A DNA stretch of 6,457 nt from JBOGEB01 sp050743125 (GTDB taxonomy: Bacteria; Actinomycetota; Nitriliruptoria; Euzebyales; Egibacteraceae), in NCBI GenBank assembly GCA_050743125.1, contig JBOGEB010000221.1, forward strand, positions 1-6,457, given 5' to 3'. The notes under the pieces are model-generated. The model searched no databases, was not told the DNA's origin, and was given only the letters and a program-made list of their open reading frames with translations. Position 1 is the first letter of the stretch. Each line of letters starts with the position of its first letter. The position numbers and the translations under genes are program-made. Shown piece by piece: positions 5,328 through 6,457 of this stretch.

Positions 5328-6205
5328 GCCTGCCCTCACCGTTCGACTTCCAGTTCATGCGCCTCGCGCTGGTGGCCGGGCTGGTCGTCGGCGCCTGCGC
5401 GCCCCTGATCGGCACGTTCCTGGTCCAACGGCGCATGTCGCTGATGGGCGACGGCGTCGGCCACCTCGCCTTCGCCGGCGTGGCCGGCGGGCTGCTGCTC
5501 GGCGTGTGGCCGGTCTGGAGCGCGCTGGTCGCCGCGGTCGCCGGCGCGCTGCTGATCGAGCGGCTCCGGGCACGCAGACGCGCCTCGGGCGACCTGGCGT
5601 TGGCGCTGCTGTTCTACAGCGGCATCGCGTCCGGGGTGATCCTCCTGGGCCTGGCCGGCTCGCTGAACGCCAGCCTGTTCGCCTACCTGTTCGGGTCGAT
5701 CCTCACGGTCAGCCACGGCGACGTGATCGTCGTGGCGCTGCTGGGCATGCTGATCATGGCCAGCATGGCGGTGTGCGGGCGCGCCTGGTTCAGCATCGCC
5801 GTGGACGAGGACGCCGCCCGGGTGGCCGGCCTGCCCGTCGACGCACTGAACGCGGTGTTGGCGGCGCTGACCGCGGTCACGGTCGTCGCGGCCATGCGCG
5901 TGGTCGGCGTGCTGCTCGTGGCCGCGCTCATGGTCCTCCCCGTCGCCTCCGGCCGCCTGCTCGGGCATTCCTTCCGCGCCAGCGTCGGCTGGTCGGTCGC
6001 CGTCGGCACCGGCTCGGTCGTGACCGGCCTGCTCGCCGCCTGGGTCCTCGCGCTGCCGCCGGGTGGCACGATCGTGCTCACCGCCGCCGGGGTGTTCACG
6101 CTGGTCTCGCTCGCCAACCGCAAGCGCACGAGCCGCGAAGAAGCTGACGGAGACGCCCTGACCGCCGCCGACCGCCGCGCTGACCAGGCCGGTACGCTGA
6201 GGTGA
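5324..6205 (+). CDS. znuB: Zinc ABC transporter permease (ZnuB, ABC-3 family)
   Basis: This 293-aa polytopic membrane protein forms, as a dimer, the channel for metal delivered by ZnuA. Hydrophobic segments lie at about 13-33, 47-62, 64-79, 92-111, 116-128, 133-151, 173-190, 192-209, 222-242 and 248-264. The ABC-3 hallmarks are present: LIGTFLVQRRMSLMGDGVGH (28-47), in place of the common 'GDALSH', and VVGVLLVAALMVLPVA (193-208). The last ~28 residues are hydrophilic and probably cytoplasmic. The GTG start overlaps the znuC stop by 4 nt (GTGA) and has GGAAGGG (5309-5315) 8 nt upstream. It is the last gene of the operon; no zur gene follows directly. Specificity for zinc rather than manganese is inferred from the operator. 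Confidence 0.92.
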   Translation: MSLPSPFDFQFMRLALVAGLVVGACAPLIGTFLVQRRMSLMGDGVGHLAFAGVAGGLLLGVWPVWSALVAAVAGALLIERLRARRRASGDLALALLFYSGIASGVILLGLAGSLNASLFAYLFGSILTVSHGDVIVVALLGMLIMASMAVCGRAWFSIAVDEDAARVAGLPVDALNAVLAALTAVTVVAAMRVVGVLLVAALMVLPVASGRLLGHSFRASVGWSVAVGTGSVVTGLLAAWVLALPPGGTIVLTAAGVFTLVSLANRKRTSREEADGDALTAADRRADQAGTLR

Positions 6206-6330
6206 CTGGGTCAGCCGAAGCACGGGGCTGCCGAGTACACGGAGTCTTGCTGGCCGGCGGGGGAAGGCCCACACTGCGGCAGGAGCTCTCCTGGCGTTCG
6301 ACGATTGTCTTGCTGTTTTAGGAGGTAATG
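6206..6330 (+). promoter_or_regulatory. Intergenic spacer with a strong ribosome binding site at 6320-6326
   Basis: AGGAGGT (6320-6326) is a near-perfect Shine-Dalgarno sequence. It selects the second of two adjacent ATG codons (6331 rather than 6328, which would be only 1-2 nt away). Two weak hairpins, CAGCC/GGCTG (6212-6216 with 6226-6230) and CAGGA/TCCTG (6280-6284 with 6289-6293), might end the znu transcript, but both are only 5 bp. I see no convincing promoter for the next gene. Confidence 0.5.
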
Positions 6331-6457
6331 ATGGCGACACTGCGTTTCTTGCCGGACTGGTCGCACGAGCAGATCGGCGACATTCGAGCCGGGGAGCCAC
6401 TACAGATCGAATACGACCCCGAGCGGCTGCCAGGCTGCCGGGCGTACCGCTATGGAC
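6331..6457 (+). CDS. Start of an unrecognised gene, possibly DUF6209 family (cut by window edge)
   Basis: The frame from ATG 6331 is open to the window end and gives 42 residues starting MATLRFLPDWSHEQIGDIRA, with EYDPERLPGCR further on. The strong ribosome site and the sensible protein composition support a real gene. The 'MATxRF' start and 'xIEYDxxRLxxCR' block remind me of the DUF6209 family of uncharacterised actinobacterial and myxobacterial proteins. This is a recollection only. There is no signal peptide in the visible part. The gene lies 125 nt after znuB and is probably a separate unit. No function is assigned. Confidence 0.65.
   Translation, partial: MATLRFLPDWSHEQIGDIRAGEPLQIEYDPERLPGCRAYRYG

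Noticed and set aside
6206..6330. Promoter for the right-edge gene
   Set aside because: TTCGAC (6297-6302) can be paired only with a -10 position that overlaps the ribosome site, so no sensible promoter results.
4221..6400. Very long minus-strand frames opposite znuA, znuC and znuB (up to 372 codons)
   Set aside because: The + strand frames carry all ABC-transporter motifs. The minus-strand translations are low-complexity shadows of them.

Overview
The window comes from a high-GC Gram-positive bacterium, almost certainly an actinobacterium. Codons favour G or C at the third position, four of the five complete genes start with GTG, and two lineage markers are present: a 130-aa protein that I recognise from Streptomyces and its relatives, and the tail of a 13E12-type HNH protein. 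I cannot name a genus. All coding that I can support is on the + strand.

Layout. (1) 1-114 is the C-terminal end of a DUF222/13E12-type HNH endonuclease. (2) 115-873 is a long gene-poor stretch with a perfect 14-bp inverted repeat, two copies of a ~77-bp direct repeat and a family of ~15-22-bp imperfect repeats. (3) A good promoter (TTGACT-N17-GATACT) leads into a two-gene operon. The first gene is a CooC-like P-loop ATPase whose metal-binding Cys-X-Cys appears as Cys-X-His. The second is a conserved actinobacterial protein of unknown function. (4) 2371-2722 is non-coding and holds stem-loops, ending in a perfect 18-bp hairpin. (5) A luciferase-like flavin/F420 oxidoreductase gene follows. 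It lacks its N-terminal ~65-70 residues, and the break lies next to the hairpin. (6) A zinc-uptake ABC transporter operon (znuA-znuC-znuB type) has overlapping genes. It is preceded by a promoter (TCGACA-N16-TAGAAT) and a Zur-like operator at the likely transcription start. (7) The right edge has the first 42 codons of another gene, possibly of the DUF6209 family.

How it works together. ZnuA would capture zinc outside the membrane, ZnuB forms the channel and ZnuC drives it with ATP. Zur with bound zinc would shut the promoter when zinc is plentiful. The CooC-like ATPase has no carbon monoxide dehydrogenase nearby, so its client is unknown. Its promoter spacer contains a 9-base word identical to half of the znu operator, which raises, without proving, a metal-related role.

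The most unusual feature is a 13-nt half-site, TGGCCAGG(T/G)TTCG. It forms one palindrome after the HNH gene and, in the opposite arrangement, another at the broken end of the oxidoreductase gene. I found no CRISPR array, tRNA, rRNA or intact mobile element.
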